From: Anatilimnocola aggregata
GTDB lineage: Bacteria; Planctomycetota; Planctomycetia; Pirellulales; Pirellulaceae
Direction of reading: 5' to 3'
Assembly: GCF_007747655.1 (NCBI RefSeq)
Contig: NZ_CP036274.1
Coordinates: 5,952,001 to 6,016,000 of the forward strand
DNA: 64,000 nt
Numbering within the stretch: position 1 is the stretch's first letter; each line of letters begins with the position of its first letter. The translations under genes were made by a program, and so were the position numbers. Under the pieces are notes generated by a model. The model was not told the origin of the DNA. It did not search any database and saw nothing but the letters and a program-made list of their open reading frames with translations. This document shows, piece by piece, positions 29,933 through 38,719 of this stretch.

Positions 29933-30007
29933 ACTCAGTCATTTCATGACTGAGTCCTCTTGAATACGTCCGCCCCAAACCAGCGATGCGAGTCATGGAA
30001 TGACTCG
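29933..30007. repeat. Two GAGTCAT-type palindromes between sbp and cysT
   Basis: ACTCAGTCAT-ttc-ATGACTGAGT (29933-29955) and CGAGTCAT-gga-ATGACTCG (29989-30007, followed by actac) are close relatives of the palindrome at 14585-14601. They lie in the 100-base sbp-cysT gap. They could attenuate transcription or protect the 3' end of the sbp message, giving more binding protein than permease, a common need in ABC operons. Confidence 0.75.
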
Positions 30008-30025
30008 ACTACGAGGAACGAATCG

Positions 30026-30922
30026 ATGTCAACGTATAGTGTGCCCACGGATGAGCGTACTAGCGCATTCCGCTGGCCCTCGTTCAAACAATTTGTCTTC
30101 AAGCAACATAGTGTGTTGCCGGGCTTCGGCTTGACACTCGGTTTCACGCTGTCGTATCTCGGCTTGATTGTGCTCCTGCCTCTCTCGGCGATGTTTCTCC
30201 GCGCCGCGAGCTTGACCCCCGCACGATTTTGGGAAATCGTCACCGAGCCGCGGGTGGTGGCATCGTACAAGTTGACGTTTGGCACATCGCTGGTCGCCGC
30301 CTTGGTGAACTCCGTGTTCGGCTTCATTGTCGCGTGGTGCCTGGTCCGATATCGTTTCCCAGGTCGCAAGATTCTCGATGCCCTCATCGACTTACCGTTC
30401 GCACTGCCGACGGCTGTCTCTGGCATCGCGCTCACGGCCATTTATGCCAAGACGGGCTGGATTGGGCAGTTTCTCTATCCCCTGGGGATTCAGAGTGCGT
30501 TCTCGCCACTCGGGATATCGATCGCCCTGACTTTCATTGGTCTCCCCTTCGTCGTGCGAACCTTGCAGCCGGCCATGGAAGAACTCGATGGCGAAACGGA
30601 AGAAGCCGCGGCCAGCCTCGGTGCCAGTCGCTGGCAAACCTTCCTGCGCGTGATTGTTCCGTCGCTACTGCCGCCGCTCCTCACTGGCTTTGCGATGGCC
30701 TTTGCCCGCGCGCTGGGTGAATACGGCTCGGTCGTGTTCATCGCTGGCAACCAGCCGATGAAGACAGAGATTACGTCACTGCTGATCATTACCAAGCTCG
30801 AACAATACGACTATGCCGGCGCGACAGCGCTCGCCGTGGTCATGCTCCTGGCGTCGTTTGTGTTGCTGCTGGCAATCAACTTGCTGCAGTGGTGGACTGG
30901 CCGAGGTTACCAAAGAGGCTAA
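30026..30922 (+). CDS. cysT: Sulfate ABC transporter permease CysT
   Basis: 298 residues from the ATG at 30026 (gagga seven bases upstream). Six transmembrane segments and the permease EAA loop (EEAAASLGASRWQTFLRVIVPSLLP) identify it as an ABC importer permease. ALPTAVSGIALTAIYAKTGWIGQ and ARALGEYGSVVFIAGNQP are typical of CysT/CysU. With CysW it forms the membrane channel for sulfate. Confidence 0.94.
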   Translation: MSTYSVPTDERTSAFRWPSFKQFVFKQHSVLPGFGLTLGFTLSYLGLIVLLPLSAMFLRAASLTPARFWEIVTEPRVVASYKLTFGTSLVAALVNSVFGFIVAWCLVRYRFPGRKILDALIDLPFALPTAVSGIALTAIYAKTGWIGQFLYPLGIQSAFSPLGISIALTFIGLPFVVRTLQPAMEELDGETEEAAASLGASRWQTFLRVIVPSLLPPLLTGFAMAFARALGEYGSVVFIAGNQPMKTEITSLLIITKLEQYDYAGATALAVVMLLASFVLLLAINLLQWWTGRGYQRG

Positions 30923-30926
30923 ATCC

Positions 30927-31817
30927 ATGTCGCATCCATCTGCTGCCTCGTCGGGAGGCAAGAACCGCCGCGCTGCCAACGATCCGCTCTGGCTGCAAAT
31001 GCTGCTCATTAGCCTATCGCTGGCATTCGTCGGCCTCATGCTCGTGCTGCCCCTTTCGATCGTTTTCATCGAAGCCTTTCGAGATGGTGTCGGCGCTTAC
31101 CTCAAGAGCTTCGACGACCGGGCTGCCTGGCAAGCCATCAAGCTCACGCTGATTGCGTCGGGGATCTCGATTCCCCTGAATCTGGTCTTTGGTTTGGCCG
31201 CTGCCTGGGCGATTGCCAAATTCGATTTCAAGGGCAAGAGCCTGCTGATCACGCTCATCGACTTGCCATTTGCCGTTTCGCCGGTGATCTCGGGTTTGAT
31301 CTTTGTGCTTCTGTTCGGGTTGCAGGGCTGGCTTGGTCCTTGGCTGGCGGAACACAACATTCGCATCATTTTCGCTGTGCCGGGCATTGTCCTCGCGACG
31401 ATCTTTGTCACGTTCCCCTTCATTGCCCGCGAGCTCATTCCGCTCATGCAGCAGCAAGGGTCGGACGAAGAACAAGCGGCCCTGTCGCTGGGTGCAGGTG
31501 GTTGGCAAACCTTTTGCCGGGTCACACTGCCGAACATCAAATGGGGCCTGCTCTATGGCGTGATCCTGGGTAATGCCCGCGCGATGGGTGAGTTCGGTGC
31601 CGTCTCGGTGGTCTCCGGCCACATTCGCGGCAAGACGAACACAATCCCGCTCCATGTCGAGATTCTTTACAACGAATACAACGTCGTCGCCGCGTTCGCG
31701 ATGGCATCCCTGCTCGCCCTGCTCGGCCTCATAACTCTCGCGGCCAAGTCCTACCTCGAGTGGAAGGTTCAGCAGGATCTTCATCAATCCCTTGAGCCGT
31801 CGTCGGCAGAGGCCTAA
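30927..31817 (+). CDS. cysW: Sulfate ABC transporter permease CysW
   Basis: 296 residues from the ATG at 30927, four bases after the cysT stop and behind aaagagg. Six transmembrane segments are visible. The EAA loop is [20 protein letters not shown], and [19 protein letters not shown] and [14 protein letters not shown] are hallmarks of CysW. Its partner is CysT. The stop lies three bases before cysA. Confidence 0.94.
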   Translation: MSHPSAASSGGKNRRAANDPLWLQMLLISLSLAFVGLMLVLPLSIVFIEAFRDGVGAYLKSFDDRAAWQAIKLTLIASGISIPLNLVFGLAAAWAIAKFDFKGKSLLITLIDLPFAVSPVISGLIFVLLFGLQGWLGPWLAEHNIRIIFAVPGIVLATIFVTFPFIARELIPLMQQQGSDEEQAALSLGAGGWQTFCRVTLPNIKWGLLYGVILGNARAMGEFGAVSVVSGHIRGKTNTIPLHVEILYNEYNVVAAFAMASLLALLGLITLAAKSYLEWKVQQDLHQSLEPSSAEA

Positions 31818-31819
31818 TC

Positions 31820-32896
31820 ATGAGTATCGATGTCCGTAACGTCACCAAGACCTTCGGCAGTTACACCGCGCTCAGCGACGTGAACCTGCATGTGAAAGAC
31901 GGCGAGCTCGTCGCGCTCTTGGGCCCTTCAGGTTCAGGCAAAACGACATTGCTGCGGATTATCGCCGGGCTGGAGATTCCCGACGACAACCCGGGTAGTT
32001 CCATCCTGTTCCACGGCGAAGATGTCGCTCGGCGACAAGTCGGCGAGCGGCAAGTGGGCTTCGTCTTTCAACACTACGCGCTCTTTAAGCACATGAGCGT
32101 GTTCGAGAACATCGCCTTCGGCCTGCGGGTGCGGCCGCGCCATTTGCGCCCCAGTAATGACGAAATCAACGAGAAAGTCAATCGCCTGCTGAAGTTGATT
32201 CAACTCGAAAATCTCGGCAAACGTTTCCCCGCACAACTCTCTGGCGGACAACGCCAGCGCGTGGCACTGGCTCGGGCACTCGCCATTGAGCCGCGCGTCC
32301 TCCTGCTCGATGAACCTTTCGGCGCGCTCGATGCCAAGGTGCGTCAAGGCCTGCGCAATTGGCTCCGGCGTTTGCACGACGAGTTGCACGTCACCAGCAT
32401 TCTCGTGACGCACGATCAGGAAGAAGCCCTGGAAGTGGCCGATCGCGTGGTGGTCATGAACAATGCGCGAATCGAGCAAGTCGGCACTCCGAGCGAAGTC
32501 TTCCATAACCCGGCCTCCGAGTTTGTGATGGATTTTCTCGGCAACGTGAATGTCTTTCATGGTCGCATCGAAAACGGCCAGGCACAGCTGGGGAACTTGC
32601 TGGTGAACGTGCCCAGCATGGAGCAGAAGCCGGCGCAGAACGCCAACGTTTACATTCGTCCGCACGAGTTGCAAATCGAACTGCACGCCAACGGCACCCC
32701 TTCACTGCCGGCAACCGTCTCGCGAATTAATCCCGCCGGCTCCTATGCCAAGATCGTTCTCGCTGCCAGCGATGGCCGCGAGTTACAAGTCGATTTGCCC
32801 TTTGAGCAATTTGCCGAGTTGAATCTGCACGCGGGCGATCACGTGTTTGTGTCCCCCAAGAAGGTCCGCGTCTTCGTTCCCGAATATGTCATCTAA
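31820..32896 (+). CDS. cysA: Sulfate ABC transporter ATPase CysA
   Basis: 358 residues. Walker A GPSGSGKT (35-42), Q-loop in [12 protein letters not shown], signature LSGGQ (140-144), Walker B LLLDEP (161-166) and the H-loop THDQ (197-200) are all present. The C-terminal about 120 residues form the TOBE-like regulatory part ([11 protein letters not shown]). It powers sulfate import through CysT/CysW. Confidence 0.96.
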   Translation: MSIDVRNVTKTFGSYTALSDVNLHVKDGELVALLGPSGSGKTTLLRIIAGLEIPDDNPGSSILFHGEDVARRQVGERQVGFVFQHYALFKHMSVFENIAFGLRVRPRHLRPSNDEINEKVNRLLKLIQLENLGKRFPAQLSGGQRQRVALARALAIEPRVLLLDEPFGALDAKVRQGLRNWLRRLHDELHVTSILVTHDQEEALEVADRVVVMNNARIEQVGTPSEVFHNPASEFVMDFLGNVNVFHGRIENGQAQLGNLLVNVPSMEQKPAQNANVYIRPHELQIELHANGTPSLPATVSRINPAGSYAKIVLAASDGRELQVDLPFEQFAELNLHAGDHVFVSPKKVRVFVPEYVI

Positions 32897-32924
32897 CACT
32901 TGCTCTCCTGCCCGGAGCTCCGTC

Positions 32925-33137
32925 ATGGCCAATGGTGAGACCCAACAGCAAGCGACCGTCGTCAATCGCCAGCATAATTCGCACGCGCGCGATGAACGGG
33001 AGCAAGACATGCAGCACATTCGCGAAGCCCTGCGCGGCCTGCGGTATGGCACGGTCAACATCATCATTCAGGATGGCGTGGTCGTGCAGATCGATCGCAC
33101 CGAGAAGCGCCGCGTACGGCAAAGAGACGCGAAATAG
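32925..33137 (+). CDS. Small YezD-like (DUF2292) protein
   Basis: 70 residues starting MANGETQQQ. The C-terminal half, IREALRGLRYGTVNIIIQDGVVVQIDRTEKRR, fits the YezD/DUF2292 family, a compact strand-rich domain of unknown function often found with sulfur-assimilation genes. It follows cysA by 28 bases and is the last gene of the operon before the terminator at 33246-33296. A role in sulfur metabolism is inferred from context only. Confidence 0.85.
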   Translation: MANGETQQQATVVNRQHNSHARDEREQDMQHIREALRGLRYGTVNIIIQDGVVVQIDRTEKRRVRQRDAK

Positions 33138-33583
33138 CAGCTTACCAGACGGACTTGCGCCCGCTGCGCGCTCGCCAGGTGGATCCTCTTTGTTGACAAA
33201 TGACTTGGCTTTATCAACATCACCTAGCGCAACTCTCGAGCGCCACGCAAAAAGGTGTTGATAAACTCCCGCATTTATCAACACCCCCCTTTTGCGATTT
33301 GGCGACGTAAATCATCTCGGGGTCGGGAAGTTTTTCGGGCTCGTTGGCCTCTGCCTCAGCTGCTTGACTCCGTCCCGATAATCCTCCTGAAGCCGTTCTT
33401 GCTACACCGTAGCTTCGCTTGGCTGCGCTCATCCGCTTCGCGAAGATGGCGAGCGGAGCCGCTGGCTAAATAATCGCTGAACGGTTGCAGCGATTCACCT
33501 CAGCGGGTCGGGATAATGTTTCGGGACAATCTCAAGCGGCCGCAGGCCAAGCCAACGAGCCCTAAAATTGCCAAGGCCCTGGC
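33138..33583. other. Intergenic stretch with operon terminator
   Basis: 446 bases between the YezD-like gene and the convergent small membrane protein. It holds the terminator at 33246-33296. A 70-residue minus-strand open frame (33220-33432) runs through the terminator and is not accepted as a gene. Confidence 0.5.
33246..33296. terminator. Bidirectional terminator of the sulfate operon
   Basis: GGTGTTGATAAA (33254-33265) pairs perfectly with TTTATCAACACC (33274-33285) over an 8-base loop. Flanking CGCAAAAA and CCCCTTTTGCG extend the stem and give an A-tract on one side and a T-tract on the other. It is suited to stop both the sulfate operon and leftward transcription from the MFS side. Confidence 0.75.
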
Positions 33584-33940
33584 TTATTCCAGCGGCAACG
33601 ACGGCCGCACGATCAGCACCCACCAAGCAATCAGCGCGAGCAAGCCGCCGTTAATGAAGAGGCCGATCACGGCGATCACGCCCGTATCGTAATTGCTGCG
33701 GCGAATGGCCGCGGCGAGCGCCGTCAGCCCGAGAGTGGTGCCGCTAAGCAGCATGGCTATTCCTACCGCCGAGACAACTCGATCGGCAGAACTCCACTCC
33801 GGCGACTTCTCTTTCGCGCTCAGCTGCGCATAAGCCACCTGAATCAGGCAGCAGGCCACTGCGGCAATGATCGACAGCCGCGCCAGATGCCGCGGCCAAT
33901 CAATCTTGGCCGCAGCAGGATCCTTCAACGTCACATTCAC
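33584..33940 (-). CDS. Small membrane protein, unknown function
   Basis: About 118 residues from a GTG at 33940, eight bases after aggga and nine bases after the MFS stop. The longer frame would overlap the MFS gene. Three hydrophobic segments are visible: LSIIAAVACCLIQVAYA, VSAVGIAMLLSGTTLGLTALAAA and VIAVIGLFINGGLLALIAWWVL. I do not recognise a family. Its position makes it the second gene of a two-gene unit with the MFS transporter. Confidence 0.6.
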   Translation of the reverse strand: MNVTLKDPAAAKIDWPRHLARLSIIAAVACCLIQVAYAQLSAKEKSPEWSSADRVVSAVGIAMLLSGTTLGLTALAAAIRRSNYDTGVIAVIGLFINGGLLALIAWWVLIVRPSLPLE

Positions 33941-33948
33941 GCTCGTCC

Positions 33949-35499
33949 CTACTCGGGCAAGGGCTTGCCGTTCGTTTCTGGCAGGAAGGGCAAAGCAAAC
34001 AGCCCGATCAGGAACACCGCGCACATCGTGGCACCAGCGTAACGCAGCGGTTCATCGTAATTGGCGAAGAGGGCATTCAGACCAATTTTCACCACGGGAC
34101 CGAGGGCCGCGACAAAGCGACCCACGTTGTAGCAAAAACTGGTTCCCGTGCTGCGCAGTCGTGTGGGAAACAACTCGGGAAAATAGATCGCATAGCCGCC
34201 AAATAGGGACAATTGGCAGAAGCCCATAATTGGCACCAGCACGAAGATCTGCCACATATGCTGCAGCGTCAAAAACACGTAGATCGTGGTGCCAAAGGCG
34301 GCCAGCAGGGCGATGGCAAAAGTCGGCTTGCGGCCAATAAAGTGCGATAAATAACCGAAGCCGAACATGCCGCAGAATGCACCAATGTTAATGGCGATCG
34401 ACGTCAAGCTTTGGTACTTCGTCAAATCCCTTCTTACTTCCGCATCGATAATCTTTTTAATATCGAGCAGATCGGTGGGTGTCTCAGCTTCCTTGTTGGC
34501 GACCCACAATTGGTGAATCGTTTCTAGGTTCTGCACTCGCGTGGCATCGCTGGCTGCTTTGGCGGCCGCGATTTCTCGTTGGTAGACGGCTTCGGTCAAG
34601 GGCTTCGTTTGGACCTGGCGAATCAAGTCAGGCGTGTAAAAGCCGACCGCCCACAGACCGATTACGCCGGAACACGCCAGCATCAAACCGAAGAGCGCGT
34701 GCTTGCGCCAGACGGGATGCGAGAACAACTCGCTGTATGAGCCAAGCTGCTTCTCGACGACACCACCTTTCGATGCCTTTTCCCACTGCTCTGGTTCCTT
34801 CAGCCGGCGACGAATCACCAGTGCGAGCAAAGCAGGTAGGGCACCAATCAAAAACATGATTCGCCACGGGGTGGCCAGGAAGGATGGCAGGAACGAGATG
34901 CTTTCCAGCCCCTCCCCTTCCATCAAACCCAGCTGCCAGTTAATTAGCGCGGCGCTAATATTGCCAAACGCCGAGAGAGCTTGCAAAAGTGAGAGTGCGA
35001 ATGGTCGTGCCTTGCTTGGCATTACTTCGGCGACGAGCGCGACACCGACCGCGAACTCACCACCGACACCGAGCCCAGTGAGAAATCGGTAGAAGGCGAA
35101 GTCATAGACCGTCTGCGACAGCGAACTGAGGCCTGTGCAGAGCGAATAGAGCAAAATGGTAATGACCATCGTTCTGGCACGACCGATGCGGTCGCCTAAC
35201 ATGCCGAAAATCAGACCACCGGTTGCCCAACCGGCAATGAACACACTGGTGGCGATATCGCCGCCGGTTTGCGTCCAGAACTTGAATGCCACGGGGTCGG
35301 GCTTGAGATGCTGGAGCAACTCGGCCATGGCCTGCGGTCGGGCGAGAATGAAGAGTTGTTGATCGAGACAGTCGAACAGCCAGCCGAGGGCAGCGACAAT
35401 TAGCACAAACCAGTGATAGCGCGTGAGCAGCTTGTACCAAGGTCGGTTATCGTTCGGGTCATCCGGCTTGGCCGGTCCAGCTTCTTCAAAACCATGCAT
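33949..35499 (-). CDS. MFS transporter, sugar-porter type
   Basis: 516 residues from MHGFEEAG (ATG at 35499). Twelve transmembrane segments can be traced. The loop 2-3 motif is GMLGDRIGRARTM, YRFLTGLGVGGEFAVGVALVAE is the helix 4-5 signature, the loop 8-9 motif is GYLSHFIGRKP, and the end PETNGKPLPE resembles the PETKG tail of sugar porters. A long cytoplasmic loop between the halves (about 265-375) has charged helices. The substrate (sugar, sialic acid or organic acid) cannot be told from sequence. Confidence 0.9.
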   Translation of the reverse strand: MHGFEEAGPAKPDDPNDNRPWYKLLTRYHWFVLIVAALGWLFDCLDQQLFILARPQAMAELLQHLKPDPVAFKFWTQTGGDIATSVFIAGWATGGLIFGMLGDRIGRARTMVITILLYSLCTGLSSLSQTVYDFAFYRFLTGLGVGGEFAVGVALVAEVMPSKARPFALSLLQALSAFGNISAALINWQLGLMEGEGLESISFLPSFLATPWRIMFLIGALPALLALVIRRRLKEPEQWEKASKGGVVEKQLGSYSELFSHPVWRKHALFGLMLACSGVIGLWAVGFYTPDLIRQVQTKPLTEAVYQREIAAAKAASDATRVQNLETIHQLWVANKEAETPTDLLDIKKIIDAEVRRDLTKYQSLTSIAINIGAFCGMFGFGYLSHFIGRKPTFAIALLAAFGTTIYVFLTLQHMWQIFVLVPIMGFCQLSLFGGYAIYFPELFPTRLRSTGTSFCYNVGRFVAALGPVVKIGLNALFANYDEPLRYAGATMCAVFLIGLFALPFLPETNGKPLPE

Positions 35500-35776
35500 T
35501 GCGGGGCATACTCCAAGAAAGGTGAGAGCCTCGCAGTGTAAGTACGACGTCCGGCGGGGGCAAGGGTTTTTCCGCATGCGGCGAGAGGATTGCGGCAGGC
35601 TGAGATGGCAAACTTCGGCGGGCGAGGGTTAGTAAAAGCTTGCCGGACAATTGTCGCGAGTCGTTATCGCTCCCGCCCTCCCGCGCGTGGCGAACTTGTC
35701 GTCTAATAGGCTTGTCTGATTGGAACTGGCTTCCCGTTCGCACGCACGCACAACTCTCCGCAAGGTTTTCGGCCCG

Positions 35777-37360
35777 ATGACCGTTCGCACTCGTTTTGCC
35801 CCCAGTCCTACTGGTTTTTTGCACATCGGCGGCGTTCGGACCGCCCTCTTCAATTGGCTCTATGCTCGGCAACATGGTGGGCAGTTCCTGCTGCGAATTG
35901 ACGATACCGATGCCGGCCGCAACGTGGCTGAGGCCCTGCTGCCGATCATCAAGGGCTTTCAATGGCTGGGAATCGACTGGGACGAAGGCCCCACCGACGA
36001 TGGGAAAGATAGCCGCGGACCTTACGGCCCGTACTTTCAGTCGCAGCGCCTGCCGCAGTATCAAGCCGCTGTGAAAGTGCTGCTCGAGCGCGGCTATGCC
36101 TATCGCGATTTTGCCACGACCGACGAACTAAAAGCCGAGCGCGAGCAGGCCGAGGCCGAGAAGAAGCCGTTTTTGTACAGCCGCAAGTGGATGGCCGAGA
36201 CTGACGAGCAGGCCCAGGCCTATGAGGCCGAAGGTCGTCAGGGTGTCGTACGCCTGAAGATGCCCCGCGAAGCGAAGTGCATCATCGACGACCAGGTGCG
36301 CGGCATTTGCGAGTTCGACTGGGCCCGCGAGCAGGACCACGTCATTCAGCGGGCCGATGGGACTTGCCTCTATCACCTGGCCAGTGTCGTGGACGACTAC
36401 GATTTTAAGATCACACACGTGATTCGCGCCGAAGAGCATCTCTCCAATACGCCAAGGCAGATCTTCATTGTGCAAGGGCTCGGCTATCCGCTGCCCGTCT
36501 ATGCTCACTTGCCGTACGTGGCCGAACCGGGAAGCAAGAACAAACTCAGCAAGCGGAAGATCCCGCAGTATTTGAAGAATCCCGATTTCAAACGGCTCTA
36601 CGACCACGGCGTCGAGATCGTCAGCCGCTTTGGCAAGGAGATTTCGGCCGATACCTTCAACCCGGTCATCGTCGACTTCTATCGCGACGTCGGCTATCTG
36701 CCCGATGCGATCATCAACTATCTGATGCTGCTGGGCTGGTCGCTCGACGACAAGACCGAGGATTTTACTCGCGAAGAGATGATTAAGTCGTTCACGCTCG
36801 AACGCGTGACGAAAGCGCCGGCCAGCTTCGATTGCAAAAAGCTGTGGAACTTCGAAGACCGGCACATGCAGCGATTGCCAATCAAGCAAAAGGTCGCGCT
36901 GATGTGCGACTTCCTGCAAGCGGCCAAGCTGCTGCCAACTCCGCCGCCGTGCGATGTCGCGCCCAAGCTCACCCGGATCATTAACGCCGCTGGCGATCGG
37001 TTGAAGGTGGCCGGCGATATCATTGCCTATGCCGATTTCTTCTTCATCGCCGACGACCAGATCGTCTTCGACGAAAAGGATTTTGAAAAGCGAGTCAAAC
37101 CCGCTGCTTCGCTCGCAATCCTGCAGAAGTATCGCGCGAAGCTGGTCGCCGCGAGCGATTTCACGGCGCATCCGCTCGAAGAGATGACCAAAGCGTTTCT
37201 CGACGAAGAGGGGATCAAGATTGGCGACGTCGTCCACACCGTGCGCGTAGCCACCACCGGCAAGAGCGTCGGTCCTGGCTTGTACGACTGCCTGGAACTG
37301 CTCGGCAAAGAAGCTTGCCTGGCGCGAATTGATCGGGTGATTGAAAAGGCGAACCAATAA
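35777..37360 (+). CDS. gltX: Glutamyl-tRNA synthetase
   Basis: 527 residues from the ATG at 35777 (MTVRTRFAPSPTG), the family's usual start. The HIGH motif appears as FLHIGG (15-19) and the KMSKS motif as NKLSKRK (255-261), both in place for class I aminoacylation. IDDTDAGRN, VIRAEEHLSNTPRQI and INYLMLLGWSLDD are further GluRS landmarks. It charges tRNA-Glu. It is slightly longer than typical bacterial GluRS (about 470-490), mainly through inserts before and after KLSKR. The metallophosphoesterase gene follows 18 bases downstream. Confidence 0.96.
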   Translation: MTVRTRFAPSPTGFLHIGGVRTALFNWLYARQHGGQFLLRIDDTDAGRNVAEALLPIIKGFQWLGIDWDEGPTDDGKDSRGPYGPYFQSQRLPQYQAAVKVLLERGYAYRDFATTDELKAEREQAEAEKKPFLYSRKWMAETDEQAQAYEAEGRQGVVRLKMPREAKCIIDDQVRGICEFDWAREQDHVIQRADGTCLYHLASVVDDYDFKITHVIRAEEHLSNTPRQIFIVQGLGYPLPVYAHLPYVAEPGSKNKLSKRKIPQYLKNPDFKRLYDHGVEIVSRFGKEISADTFNPVIVDFYRDVGYLPDAIINYLMLLGWSLDDKTEDFTREEMIKSFTLERVTKAPASFDCKKLWNFEDRHMQRLPIKQKVALMCDFLQAAKLLPTPPPCDVAPKLTRIINAAGDRLKVAGDIIAYADFFFIADDQIVFDEKDFEKRVKPAASLAILQKYRAKLVAASDFTAHPLEEMTKAFLDEEGIKIGDVVHTVRVATTGKSVGPGLYDCLELLGKEACLARIDRVIEKANQ

Positions 37361-37378
37361 ACCAGCGAGGGCTCTGCC

Positions 37379-38254
37379 ATGCAGCGGCGCACGTTCCTGT
37401 CAGCCACGACGGCAGTGGCGACATCGTCGTTGCTGTTGCCGCGAGCTTCGTTTTCAGCTGAGCCACGCCCGGAGATCGAGTTCGTCGTCGTGACCGATAC
37501 GCACCTCGGCTACAAGGACAAAGACGCGGCGCTCAAGCTATGGAGCAAGACAGCCGCGGCTATCGACAAGCAGCCCGGCAAATTCGTGCTGCATTTGGGC
37601 GATGTGGTCGATCGAGGTGTCGACGAGCAATACCCGCGCTATCTGGAAGCGCGTCAGCTGATCAAGAAGCCGGTCCACGAGATTCCCGGCAATCACGACC
37701 CGGCCGAGACTTTTCAAAAGCACCTGCGGCAAGAGATCGATACGGCCAGCGTGTACGATTGGCTGCGCGTGGTGCTGGTGAACAATAGCCACACCGACTC
37801 GCACGACGGCTTTCTTACCGAACAGCAGCTGGCCTGGCTCGCCGAGCAGGCCGCGCTGGCAGCCAAGCACCATCAGCAACTTCTCTTCTGCCTGCATGTG
37901 CCCGTGCATAGCAACAAGCACCCCGACCGAGGCTGGCACGTGAAACCGGCCAGCGGACAGACGCAATTTTACGATCTGCTGAAAGAGCACGAGGCTCGCA
38001 CGCTTGCCTTATTCCACGGGCACTTTCACAACGGCCTCCGGGGCTGGCACGACCACGGCAAGTTACACGAAGTCTGCTTTCCTTCCGCGCTCTACAATCT
38101 CGACCGTCAACTCGAAGCCAAACAGGCCCCCGGCTATAACCCGGTCGAATATCGCCCCGGCTACACGCTCGTCAAAATCACCGACAAAGAAATTCAACTC
38201 CGCTTTCAAGCAACCGACGCCGCCGATGCGCTGAAGAAGAATTTGGCGGTGTAG
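37379..38254 (+). CDS. Exported metallophosphoesterase
   Basis: 291 residues with a Tat-like leader (MQRRTFLSATTAVATSSLLLP, cleavage near SFSA). The calcineurin-like metal motifs are complete: VVTDTHLG, LHLGDVVDRG, IPGNHDP, CLHVPVHS and FHGHFHNG. Unlike the gene at 19250-20371 this one is intact. It would hydrolyse phosphate esters outside the cytoplasm; the substrate is unknown. Its proximity to gltX suggests co-transcription. Confidence 0.9.
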   Translation: MQRRTFLSATTAVATSSLLLPRASFSAEPRPEIEFVVVTDTHLGYKDKDAALKLWSKTAAAIDKQPGKFVLHLGDVVDRGVDEQYPRYLEARQLIKKPVHEIPGNHDPAETFQKHLRQEIDTASVYDWLRVVLVNNSHTDSHDGFLTEQQLAWLAEQAALAAKHHQQLLFCLHVPVHSNKHPDRGWHVKPASGQTQFYDLLKEHEARTLALFHGHFHNGLRGWHDHGKLHEVCFPSALYNLDRQLEAKQAPGYNPVEYRPGYTLVKITDKEIQLRFQATDAADALKKNLAV

Positions 38255-38719
38255 CGGTGGTTCCTGACCAGTGTTTACTCCCAGCTGAGGCCTTTGGTGA
38301 ACATGGTCACGGTGCTGCTGCGTAAGCGTTCATAGAGAGCTCCACGGAGTTGGGAAGAGACGAGTTGGGACGAGAAAAGAGTTTGGAATTCAGTCCAGCG
38401 AAACAAATTTCACACTTGTGACAGCGTGCTTCAGAACTGGTTGCGGAGCGAATCGCGCAAAACATGCGCAAATCGTTTCCACAGTATGACTTGCGCATGC
38501 CAGATGGACACGCTGTTACGCTCTTGAGAAATCGGCAAAAACTGCCCTACGACTCCGTTTGCGGTTCGTGTATCGGGCCGCTGGCGATTGAAAAACAAGC
38601 GTGCTTTGCTGGCGGAACTGACCTCGACATGATGTCGCACCGCAGGTAACTTCCCGCCCTCTTGTCTGCCCAGAAATTTCCAGCACTTTTCCAGGGAAGG
38701 GCCGCCCAATCAGCGGCCA
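38255..38719. other. Intergenic stretch before the flagellar cluster
   Basis: 465 bases between the metallophosphoesterase and flhA. The promoter of the flagellar block should be here, but I could not identify a convincing one. Short open frames look non-coding. Confidence 0.5.

Noticed and set aside
33220-33432. 70-codon minus-strand open frame
   Set aside because: It passes through the terminator hairpin of the sulfate operon and lacks a start signal, though its middle (EANEPEKLPDPEMIYVAKSQ) looks mildly protein-like.
36128-37357. A 409-codon minus-strand open frame
   Set aside because: Exact antisense shadow of gltX caused by high G+C and codon bias; no domain is recognisable.
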